A DNA stretch of 54,559 bases from a virus, in IMG/VR virus record IMGVR_UViG_3300045971_000096, positions 1 to 54,559 of that record, one strand, 5' to 3'. Positions 7,369 to 14,077 of the stretch are shown here, one piece after another (position 1 is the first letter of the stretch; the number at the start of each line of letters is the position of its first letter). Both the position numbers and the translations under genes were made by a program. The notes under the pieces are model-generated. The model saw nothing but the letters and a program-made list of their open reading frames with translations, did no database searches and was not told where the DNA came from.

Positions 7369-9678
7369 TTATAAACTCGCTAGGTGATCTTTCTCTTCTT
7401 TGCCTAAACGCTTTTCAGCGGCAGCAATAATCTCTTTCTTGTGTTTCTTAACTTCAATGTCTCCCCACTTGTCAGCTGTCACAAGCTCTGGTTCTGTACC
7501 TGGCTTCCCGAATACCACGTTGACACCATTGTAGTCGTCAAAGTTGCTACTCATTTCGCTGCCCATAACAAGAACCATTACTCCATCAGGCATATGGCTT
7601 ACATCATAGCCTTTGTATGTTGGGGTTGCTGCTTCACCAACATATTCAGATGGCTGCTTTAGAAGCGTGAGACGATCTTTTACGTCATAAGCCATAACCA
7701 AATATTGCTGCGATGCTGCTAAGTTGCGGCGATCTTGATCATCCCATGCCTTCTCATATCCTTCTTCATAGTCCTTGTTTGACTTTGATCCCTTTGGGTA
7801 AGGGTTCTTTGGTTCTTTCTTACCCTTAGCAGTGTAAGTGTAGTACACATACTTTCCAAGAGCCTTAGCTTTTGGGTCAGACTCTTCAGCGGCTTCTTCA
7901 ACATACCCTGCTGAATCTCTACGCTTAGCTTCTGCTTTCAAAGCCTTAAGACCTGAAGTTGCATTGCTATCACCCATCTTAAGTTGTGATTCAAAGTCCT
8001 TGATCATCTCTTTAAGCTTGTCATCTGACAAAGCTCTTACAGCTTCCATATCAACTTCTTCAGCTACTTTAGTTGGGGCTGTAATGCCATATACTTGTTT
8101 CAAATGATTCTTATATGCAAGGCGCATATCCTTCCATTCCTTCATTCCTTCTTCAAATGACTTCTTGAAAGCACGTGCGACCCCATCAATGTCATAAGCA
8201 AATGCTTTTGAGAATTCACCCTTCTTATCATCTTCAGTATGAGCAGCTCTCATAAGCTGTTGCCAAAATGGTTCACCTTCTTCGCCAAGGATGCCGCGAG
8301 GGATCATCTTCATCATATCGCGAATCAAGCTTTCACCAACACGATTTTTAGCTTCATGTTCTGCTTGATTGTTGTCGCGTCCTTTCTTAACAGCCCGGAA
8401 GAAATCATCCCAATCAAGCGGGTCAGACTCAGCAAAATCAGCAAAATCGTTTTTGTTAACGTACTTCTCAACGTCGATAAGCTTCTTAACTTTAATAACA
8501 CTACCATCAGTAGCTACTAGAGTTGTCGGTTTAGTTACGTCCATCAAGTATGAGTAGTCATCACCCTTGAACCACATCTTGCCACCCTTCTTCTTAAGGT
8601 ATGCAATAATTTCTTTTTCTAGTTGTGCTGGTGTAATGTTCTTTTTCCAATCTTTATTGTCATATGTCAAGCCCCATTCTTTGAGAGCTTCTTCTTTAAC
8701 AGTTTTAGACTTGAAGATGTTCCAAGTGCGATCACCTTCACCATCAATGTCGCTCAACGCAACTTGAACTCCATCTTTATCTTTGAAGATCCAACGACCA
8801 TCTTTGTCTGTTGATTTAGTTGTAGGACCAAAACGTTCCTTCATAAGCTCAGTAGCTTTAGAAGAAGATGTTGTGTAGTAGGAATCGTCCTTAGCTTCTG
8901 ATGTAAGACCACGCTTCTTCATTTCACGATCAAGAACTTTGCGCTGTAAGCCGCGAGGAGTCTTGTCACCAGCTTTAGCATCCTTGCCAAATGGGAATCC
9001 AAAATCACCCGTCTTAGCTAGACGTTGAACTGTTTCGTCGTCATAACCTTTATTACGCTTGACAATATCTTTAGGGTCAGCAGGTTTTTCGCCACCTGGA
9101 CCTTCAGCTTCCTTATCCCATCCAGCCATACCACGCTTAACGCTCTTGATACCCTTCTTGATGGTATCAACAACACCTTCTTGTGCAAGATGCTTCTTCA
9201 TGAATGCTTGACCAAGTGACTCATATGTTTGACCACTCAATGCACCAAGTGGTGTAGCTTCTTTGTATGCTGATACGAAGTCGCTTGCGAAGTCTTCATC
9301 ATACTGGAAGTAATAGACTGCTGAACGACGACCAATATCTTTCTCAGCAAGCTTAAAACCAGCTGCAAGAATTTCTTCTTCTGTTGTGAGGTCTTTAGGA
9401 AGACGTGATGCAAGATCATCAGCATAACGCATTTCTTGCTTGGGCGTCATTTCATTTTCTGGTTGTGGTATCACTTGTTCTTCCTCTTTTACTTTAGTTA
9501 TCTTTGTTAGTTCTAAGACATCAGTCTTGTACCATTCTTTGATCTGGCTTGATGTCCAAGATGCAGGAAATGATGCTATTGATGTAATCTTTTTGCCATC
9601 TTTCTTGACAATTACTTTATAGTCTTGCTTTTTCTCTTTAGCTTCTGCCTCAGCAATAGTAGTAAGTTGTTTGAGCAT
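7369..9678 (-). CDS. Large candidate internal head protein with capsid-targeting-like leader
   Basis: This 769-aa protein is very rich in lysine and acidic residues. It starts MLKQLTTIAE-AEAKE. The IAEA junction (cut after residue 10) is identical to that of the T4 IPIII targeting peptide, and I-A-E fits the gp21 protease consensus. Short (I/L)-x-E sites recur through the chain. No enzyme motif is recognised. It has its own late promoter, a good ribosome site (AGGA, 7-base spacer), and lies directly downstream of the gp23 terminator. The size, charge and leader suggest a head core or ejected protein; this is inference. Confidence 0.6.
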   Translation of the reverse strand: MLKQLTTIAEAEAKEKKQDYKVIVKKDGKKITSIASFPASWTSSQIKEWYKTDVLELTKITKVKEEEQVIPQPENEMTPKQEMRYADDLASRLPKDLTTEEEILAAGFKLAEKDIGRRSAVYYFQYDEDFASDFVSAYKEATPLGALSGQTYESLGQAFMKKHLAQEGVVDTIKKGIKSVKRGMAGWDKEAEGPGGEKPADPKDIVKRNKGYDDETVQRLAKTGDFGFPFGKDAKAGDKTPRGLQRKVLDREMKKRGLTSEAKDDSYYTTSSSKATELMKERFGPTTKSTDKDGRWIFKDKDGVQVALSDIDGEGDRTWNIFKSKTVKEEALKEWGLTYDNKDWKKNITPAQLEKEIIAYLKKKGGKMWFKGDDYSYLMDVTKPTTLVATDGSVIKVKKLIDVEKYVNKNDFADFAESDPLDWDDFFRAVKKGRDNNQAEHEAKNRVGESLIRDMMKMIPRGILGEEGEPFWQQLMRAAHTEDDKKGEFSKAFAYDIDGVARAFKKSFEEGMKEWKDMRLAYKNHLKQVYGITAPTKVAEEVDMEAVRALSDDKLKEMIKDFESQLKMGDSNATSGLKALKAEAKRRDSAGYVEEAAEESDPKAKALGKYVYYTYTAKGKKEPKNPYPKGSKSNKDYEEGYEKAWDDQDRRNLAASQQYLVMAYDVKDRLTLLKQPSEYVGEAATPTYKGYDVSHMPDGVMVLVMGSEMSSNFDDYNGVNVVFGKPGTEPELVTADKWGDIEVKKHKKEIIAAAEKRLGKEEKDHLASL

Positions 9679-9705
9679 TGTGTCATCCTGGAATAGTATT
9701 GATTC

Positions 9706-9713
9706 TATTTATC
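9706..9713 (-). promoter_or_regulatory. T4-type late promoter for the 769-aa gene
   Basis: The minus strand reads GATAAATA, one mismatch to TATAAATA, 28 bases upstream of the start codon and downstream of the gp23 terminator. Confidence 0.6.
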
Positions 9714-9731
9714 ACTATTCTATCCCGAGGC

Positions 9732-9758
9732 AAAAAGAAACCCGCCGAAGCGGGTTTC
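9732..9758 (-). terminator. Strong UUCG-tetraloop terminator after gp23
   Basis: GAAACCCGC at 9737-9745 pairs with GCGGGTTTC at 9750-9758. On the minus strand the loop is TTCG closed by C-G, the very stable tetraloop used in many T4 terminators, and five T residues follow. It lies 27 bases past the gp23 stop codon and insulates the capsid gene from the next one. Confidence 0.92.
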
Positions 9759-9784
9759 TAATATCTTACTTACCTAATTCACTA

Positions 9785-11029
9785 TTACATGAATGAAAGG
9801 CTAGCAACGGAGATACGACCGTAGTAGTCAGCACTGTTACCAAGAGATGTAGTGCTTGAAGTAAAGGTAGCTTTACCGTAGCGTGTCATCAATGATACAT
9901 GTGGGTTGAATGTTTGTGGGTCAACAACAACACCAGAAGACATAAGAGGAATGTATGGGCAGTAGAAATAACCGCTGTCCATTTCACCAGAGCCACCCTT
10001 AAAGCCCATCAAGATTGGCTCAGTGCCTGTATCGTGATAGATGTAAGTGTAAACCTTGATAGAACCATTCAAAGTACCAACCAACTTAGTGTTGTTTGGA
10101 CCATCGAATGAACCGCTTACAGCTGGTGCGAAGACGGACTTAGCAGCAGATTGCAATACGGAAACAACAAGTGGAGAAACTACGATCCAGTTAGCTGGAC
10201 CACGGCGTGTCTTACGAGCAATTTCGTTAGCAACCTTGTTGATCAAGATGCCAAGAACCGCGTGACGATCACCAACATAGTTAGGAACACCAGTGAATGT
10301 TGTAGCTGCCATGTCAAAAGATTCTGTAGTACCAGCAAGAGCGATCAAGTCATTGATCAATTCATTGTCGATTTCAGAAACAACTGCTGCAGAAAGGGAT
10401 GCTGTGATTTCAGCTTCAAGGTCAAGACCATGAGATGCTTTCAAATCTTGCATAGCTTCTGGAGTCCAACGTGCTTGCAACTTGCGTGAGCCAGCTGTAA
10501 CAGTTTGCTTCAATACTTCAAGAGTAAGTGAACGACCACCGAATGCTTCGTAGTCAGATGTGATAGAAGCTGCACCAGTAGAAGAACCAGCACCAGCAGG
10601 CAATGCACCGCCGACAGCTGCTACGTCAGATGAAGAGTAGAAACGCTTCATTTTACCAAGGTTAGACCACATTTCTGTACCAGTTGTTACACCGAAAGCT
10701 TCATCAAGACCTGATGGAGTTGTTGCTGGGCCGTTAACAGCTTCAGCAAACAAGAAACGCATAGAGTATACAAGACCAACTGGACCGCTCATTGGCTGTA
10801 CGCCGACAAGTTCAGTAGCAATTGTGCCAGGGATAATACGGCGGATCATAGGGATCATGATCTTCTGGAAGGCTTGGATGCCACCAGCAGTGTTTGTGCC
10901 AGCGCCAGCAGTTTCCTGAAGGTGTTGCATTTGGTTTTCTAAGACAGGGCCTAGAATACGCTTCTTGCTTTCGGAAAGACCTTCAAGAAGTGTCTCTTTG
11001 GTTTCTGCCCAGTTTTCATATAGTTCCAT
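9785..11029 (-). CDS. gp23: Major capsid protein gp23
   Basis: This 414-aa protein shows the gp23 signature IMIPMIRRIIPGTIATELVG followed by VQPMSGPVGLVYSMRF, which matches T4 M.RRAIPNLIAFDICGVQPM..P.G..FALR. The first 39 residues are a helical delta-like domain ending HLQE-TAGAG, a likely gp21 protease site (L-Q-E at 37-39). At 414 aa it is about 100 residues shorter than T4 gp23, so it probably lacks the T4 insertion domain. It has a strong AAGGAG site and follows gp22 by 21 bases, with no promoter between them, and it ends at a strong terminator. It forms the shell hexamers; a separate gp24-type vertex gene is not seen here. Confidence 0.95.
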   Translation of the reverse strand: MELYENWAETKETLLEGLSESKKRILGPVLENQMQHLQETAGAGTNTAGGIQAFQKIMIPMIRRIIPGTIATELVGVQPMSGPVGLVYSMRFLFAEAVNGPATTPSGLDEAFGVTTGTEMWSNLGKMKRFYSSSDVAAVGGALPAGAGSSTGAASITSDYEAFGGRSLTLEVLKQTVTAGSRKLQARWTPEAMQDLKASHGLDLEAEITASLSAAVVSEIDNELINDLIALAGTTESFDMAATTFTGVPNYVGDRHAVLGILINKVANEIARKTRRGPANWIVVSPLVVSVLQSAAKSVFAPAVSGSFDGPNNTKLVGTLNGSIKVYTYIYHDTGTEPILMGFKGGSGEMDSGYFYCPYIPLMSSGVVVDPQTFNPHVSLMTRYGKATFTSSTTSLGNSADYYGRISVASLSFM

Positions 11030-11050
11030 TGAAATTCTCCTTAGGACTAA

Positions 11051-11923
11051 TTAAGAGTTCATACCAGCAAGTTTTCTCAATTGAGAAAATTTATCGCTAG
11101 CTACGGGTTTGGTTGGAGCAGACTGCTCATCACCTGTTACAACAACTGACTCAACCAAAGGCTGTGTCTTTGCATCTGCTTCTGGAGCTGCTTCTTCTTT
11201 AAGAACGCGGCCGATGAAGTGGTTATATGCTTCCTCTAGACGTGATGTTTCTACGTTCTGAAGAACGAAAGACATTTGTTCACGCTTCTTACCATTAAGA
11301 GGAGCAAGTATTTTTTCTAGTTTGGATTCGCGAACCATCTTAGCTTGTGACTCTTCGAGTTTAGCAATTGTGGATTCTGCGTCGCCGAGTTTAGCAACGG
11401 CCGCTTGTAACTTAGATTGAATTGAATCTTCGTCGATGTGAGCACCATTGAATTCAGTAGCGAATGCTTCAAAGATCTTACGGCCAAATTCGTTTTGTTT
11501 AACGATTTCTAGATCTTCACGAAGCTCTTTGAATTCTTCGCTAAGGCGAAGGTCAAAGAATGCATCCATCTTATCTACCAATTGGTCTAGTTCTTCTGAA
11601 AGTGTTTCTGCCATAGCATGCTTTTCTTCAACGATCTTTTCAGCATATTCTGCTTCAAGGTCGCGGAAGCGTTCGATGTCATGACGAAGCTCTTCGATTT
11701 CTTCTTCAAGTTTCTTAGCAACGAAAGTTTCGACGTTTTCAATCAAGCTGTCGCGTTCGTTAGCCCACTGTTCAGCAATTTCACCTCTTACCGTCATAGT
11801 AACATCTTCACGAACAGTAGTTTTATACTCTTCGATTGCTGTTGTCCATTGGGTAGAGATTTCTGCTCTTGCCTCTTCGCTTAATAGCTCAGAGTTTAGC
11901 AATTTCTGAAGGATTTCATCCAT
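11051..11923 (-). CDS. gp22: Prohead core scaffold protein gp22
   Basis: This 290-aa, almost wholly helical, acidic coiled-coil protein (long runs such as EELRHDIERFRDLEAEYAEK) lies directly upstream of gp23. T4 gp22 (269 aa) is the main scaffold, degraded by the prohead protease after shell assembly; many (I/L)-x-E sites are present. The C-terminus, SQLRKLAGMNS, carries an LR-LAG motif repeated in the neighbouring 244-aa protein. The ATG follows AAGGAG, and a late promoter with a leader hairpin lies upstream. Confidence 0.88.
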   Translation of the reverse strand: MDEILQKLLNSELLSEEARAEISTQWTTAIEEYKTTVREDVTMTVRGEIAEQWANERDSLIENVETFVAKKLEEEIEELRHDIERFRDLEAEYAEKIVEEKHAMAETLSEELDQLVDKMDAFFDLRLSEEFKELREDLEIVKQNEFGRKIFEAFATEFNGAHIDEDSIQSKLQAAVAKLGDAESTIAKLEESQAKMVRESKLEKILAPLNGKKREQMSFVLQNVETSRLEEAYNHFIGRVLKEEAAPEADAKTQPLVESVVVTGDEQSAPTKPVASDKFSQLRKLAGMNS

Positions 11924-11948
11924 GCAGTTCTCCTTATTTGTTGGGGGA

Positions 11949-11975
11949 ATTAAAGACTGAATAGCCGTCTTTAAT
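11949..11975 (-). promoter_or_regulatory. Leader hairpin upstream of gp22
   Basis: ATTAAAGAC at 11949-11957 pairs exactly with GTCTTTAAT at 11967-11975 around a 9-base loop. It lies within the predicted 5' leader of the gp22-gp23 message, before the ribosome site. It could stabilise the message or shape translation. Confidence 0.5.
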
Positions 11976-11989
11976 GGCTTAGAACTTTA

Positions 11990-12053
11990 ACGCGTTCAAT
12001 ATTATAAATATAAACATCGCGTGAAACGTACAATTTTATTTATACGAACGCGT
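11990..12053. repeat. Inverted repeat enclosing two opposed late-promoter cores
   Basis: ACGCGTTC at 11990-11997 is the reverse complement of GAACGCGT at 12046-12053. Between the arms lie a plus-strand TATAAATA at 12003-12010 and a minus-strand TATAAATA at 12037-12044. The minus-strand copy serves gp22. The plus-strand copy has no sense gene ahead of it and would run antisense into the gp67-like gene. Confidence 0.6.
12037..12044 (-). promoter_or_regulatory. Consensus late promoter for gp22-gp23
   Basis: The minus strand reads a perfect TATAAATA, 114 bases upstream of the gp22 start. It is the best placed candidate for transcription of scaffold and major capsid genes. Confidence 0.72.
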
Positions 12054-12071
12054 AAAAATCCATAAAAATCA

Positions 12072-12088
12072 AGCATATTTTATATGCT
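12072..12088 (-). terminator. AT-rich hairpin after the gp67-like gene
   Basis: AGCATAT at 12072-12078 pairs with ATATGCT at 12082-12088. On the minus strand it is followed by TTGATTTTTAT. It lies 18 bases past the gp67-like stop, so it could be a weak terminator or attenuator before the gp22 promoter. Confidence 0.45.
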
Positions 12089-12105
12089 ATCAAACTATTT
12101 CAAAC

Positions 12106-12294
12106 TTACTCTGTATCAATCTCGTCATTAGCAGTGAGTTCTTCTTCCTCTGCTGGAGCAACGGCTGGTTGGCCGATACCGGAAATTTCTTGCATCTTAG
12201 CTGTCATGTAACCATGTAGGTCCATGGATGCTTCTTCATGTTTATCGTTGATCAAGTTATTGAGCATCGACTTTAGTGCTTCTCTTTTGTCCAT
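12106..12294 (-). CDS. Small prohead core protein, gp67-like
   Basis: This 62-aa protein has a helical first half (ALKSMLNNLINDKHEEASMD) and an acidic C-terminus (PAEEEELTANDEIDTE). It lies immediately upstream of gp22. T4 has the small acidic core proteins gp67 and gp68 between gp20 and gp21/22, which affect head shape and core assembly. The call rests on size, charge and position more than on sequence. A strong AAAGGAG site with an 8-base spacer supports the ATG start. Confidence 0.6.
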   Translation of the reverse strand: MDKREALKSMLNNLINDKHEEASMDLHGYMTAKMQEISGIGQPAVAPAEEEELTANDEIDTE

Positions 12295-12308
12295 ATTTTA
12301 TACTCCTT

Positions 12309-12321
12309 TGGCTGTGAGCCA
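12309..12321 (-). promoter_or_regulatory. Short hairpin abutting the gp67-like ribosome site
   Basis: TGGCT pairs with AGCCA around a 3-base loop, and on the minus strand it runs directly into the AAAGGAG ribosome site of the gp67-like gene. It lies in a GC-rich 62-base gap that is unlike the flanking AT-rich gaps. Confidence 0.4.
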
Positions 12322-12356
12322 GTGGGTGAGGAGGCTACCGGCCCCCGATCGGTTTA

Positions 12357-13091
12357 TTAATAGTTACCAGTCTTCTTGTTGAAGCGGCCCACTTCTTCGC
12401 CATTGTCATCGCGAGCAACGACTTCATCTTTCTCATCTTTGAATGTTAGACTCTTGAAGTTAGACTTCATGTCAGCTTTGAATGCTTCCAATTTTTTAGC
12501 AATGTCATCAGAAGATTCCATCAAACCTTTGTCTTGAAGCTCAGCAGCAACAAGTGCAAGAAGATGCTTTGTATCTGTCTCAGCCTTACCAACCATAGAA
12601 AGATACTTCTTAACCAATGGCTCAAGTGTAGCCATCTTTAGGTTAGGCGTTCCTTGGATCTTAGCTGCAATTTTCTTTGCCGCAAGTTCATCACTAATGC
12701 CCATAGGAGCGAGTGCTTCCTTGACATCTTCTTCTTTAGGAGCTTCTTCTTTTTCTTCCTTAGTGGAAGCTACGCCGTCTTTGAAGCCAGCGTCATAAAC
12801 TTTCTGAAGCAAACCTTCAAGGTCTTCACCCGTCTTGCCTTCAGCTTTCTTTGCAATCTTCTTGATGATAGCTGGAATGTCGTCTTCAGCTTCTTCACCT
12901 TCAGCTGGAGCAGCTGCATCATCTGCTGGCTCTTCTTCAGCTTCTTCCTTTTCAAGAACTGGTGCAATACCAGCCATCTTGCGAAGCAAGTCAAAAGATT
13001 CTTGAAGTTCTGTTTTCTTTGATTTCTTTGCAAGAGCAGCACGGTCTGTTGAAAGGCCGGCTAGCTGTCTAAGTCTTAAAATGTCGCTCAT
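12357..13091 (-). CDS. Acidic prohead core-type protein with LR-LAG motifs
   Basis: This 244-aa protein is not assigned to a family. It opens with MSDILRLRQLAGL and repeats the motif as DLLRKMAGI at residues 35-42, like the gp22 C-terminus LRKLAGM. A possible gp21 site, L-Q-E at 29-31, separates the two copies. A low-complexity acidic stretch (about 48-72, rich in E, A and D) follows, then helical K/E-rich sequence ending VGRFNKKTGNY. It lies between gp21 and gp22, where T4 keeps core proteins, and has an AAGGA ribosome site. A role in the scaffold core is likely by context. Confidence 0.6.
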   Translation of the reverse strand: MSDILRLRQLAGLSTDRAALAKKSKKTELQESFDLLRKMAGIAPVLEKEEAEEEPADDAAAPAEGEEAEDDIPAIIKKIAKKAEGKTGEDLEGLLQKVYDAGFKDGVASTKEEKEEAPKEEDVKEALAPMGISDELAAKKIAAKIQGTPNLKMATLEPLVKKYLSMVGKAETDTKHLLALVAAELQDKGLMESSDDIAKKLEAFKADMKSNFKSLTFKDEKDEVVARDDNGEEVGRFNKKTGNY

Positions 13092-13104
13092 GATGTTCCT
13101 TTAA

Positions 13105-13395
13105 TTAAGAAGCTTCTTCTTCGAAGTGGGTTAATAGGTCGCCGAGTTCACCAATAGAGCTCTGAATAGCTTTAACAATATCGTTGTTACGACTTACACC
13201 ATTCGTGCTGAAGTTCTTATCTGTATCGCGCATGTGCTTTTTCCAATCAGCAGATGTAACGATTGCAAGAGCATCTTTAAGATGTTTTTCTGCCTTGTCA
13301 AATTCAGCGTCAAAGTCTGAAGACTCTTCGTAAGCTTCAACAACTTTAGATGGCTGCGAAGATTCTTGAATTTTAATTAGTTGTTGTAATAGCAT
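13105..13395 (-). CDS. Small core-region protein with targeting-like leader
   Basis: This 96-aa helical protein begins MLLQQLIKIQE-SSQPSK. The leader ends in I-Q-E (residues 9-11), again matching the prohead-protease consensus. The rest is acidic and helical (SDFDAEFDKAEKHLKDALAI). No family is recognised. It starts just past the gp21 stop and lies 13 bases before the 244-aa gene, so it belongs to the head-core operon. Confidence 0.58.
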   Translation of the reverse strand: MLLQQLIKIQESSQPSKVVEAYEESSDFDAEFDKAEKHLKDALAIVTSADWKKHMRDTDKNFSTNGVSRNNDIVKAIQSSIGELGDLLTHFEEEAS

Positions 13396-13398
13396 GAT

Positions 13399-14013
13399 TT
13401 ATTTCTTTGTAATAGAGTCAATGAACTTCTTGATCTCAGCCGTCAAATACTTTTGAGCTTTCTTGTCATGCTGAACTGCTTCAGCAAGAGACATGATCTT
13501 TTGGTTTTCTACTGACTCACGGACTACATCTGGATAGCAGCCTGGACCAGAAGGTTGAGCTACAATGTCAAGAGTAACGAAAGCGAAGTCTTCAACTACA
13601 CCTTCTGAAGTTACATTGCCAGTACCGCGGGAAGATACTCCAAGCTTAACGCCACCTTCAATAAGGTTCTGAACAATAAGTCCAGATGGTGTGTTCAAAA
13701 CTTTGCACTTACCAACGGCATTGTCACCATCCATCCAAGCTTCAGTGATGATGTGAGATACATTCTTAAGGTCAACAGAAAGATTATCTGGGTGGTTAAG
13801 TTCACCCATAATGAAAGCACCTTCTTTTGCTTTTTCTGCAATAAGTCCAACAGCTCTTTGAATTTCAGCTCTAGGATATACTCTCTTGTTTAGATTTTGC
13901 TGCTCTGCAGCCATGATGCGACCAGAAAGATATAAATTCTTTAGTTGATCGCGAGACTCTACAAGAGCTGCGGCCACTGGCGTTAAGTGTTCAATGAGAA
14001 GTTGTTGTTTCAC
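13399..14013 (-). CDS. gp21: Prohead core protease gp21
   Basis: This 204-aa serine protease of the T4 gp21 family (T4: 212 aa) has GRIMAAEQQNLNKRVYPRAE early, then the catalytic histidine in GELNHP (H74), and the catalytic serine in GVSSRG (S127/S128). An aspartate in TLDIVAQPSGP (D149) is placed as in T4 VGVDAVWGPS. It cuts scaffold, capsid and internal proteins at (I/L)-x-E during head maturation. LIE-H at residues 6-8 and SLAE-A near 178 could be self-cleavage sites. Translation starts at GTG with a good AGGAG site. A late promoter inside an inverted repeat lies just upstream. Confidence 0.93.
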   Translation of the reverse strand: MKQQLLIEHLTPVAAALVESRDQLKNLYLSGRIMAAEQQNLNKRVYPRAEIQRAVGLIAEKAKEGAFIMGELNHPDNLSVDLKNVSHIITEAWMDGDNAVGKCKVLNTPSGLIVQNLIEGGVKLGVSSRGTGNVTSEGVVEDFAFVTLDIVAQPSGPGCYPDVVRESVENQKIMSLAEAVQHDKKAQKYLTAEIKKFIDSITKK

Positions 14014-14043
14014 TGGGAAATCTCCTGTGCATTTCTGATAAAT

Positions 14044-14051
14044 TATTTATA
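14044..14051 (-). promoter_or_regulatory. Consensus late promoter for gp21
   Basis: The minus strand reads a perfect TATAAATA, about 30 bases upstream of the GTG start of gp21. The motif forms part of one arm of a perfect inverted repeat. Confidence 0.7.
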
Positions 14052-14077
14052 AGGGAACTAAGTGCTCCCTTATAAAT
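14045..14077. repeat. Perfect 12-bp inverted repeat between gp20 and gp21
   Basis: ATTTATAAGGGA at 14045-14056 pairs exactly with TCCCTTATAAAT at 14066-14077 around a 9-base loop. It begins at the gp20 stop codon and contains most of the gp21 late promoter. As RNA it could end or stabilise the gp20 message; as DNA it places a promoter core in a dyad. Confidence 0.75.

Noticed and set aside
12309-12356. GC-rich gap considered as a terminator for the 244-aa gene
   Set aside because: Only short stems form and no T-run follows on the minus strand; the next gene follows directly with a ribosome site.
12654-13022. A 122-codon plus-strand frame rich in Phe, Leu and Ser
   Set aside because: It is antisense to the acidic, Lys/Glu-rich 244-aa gene; the F/L/S composition is the expected shadow and there is no promoter or ribosome site.
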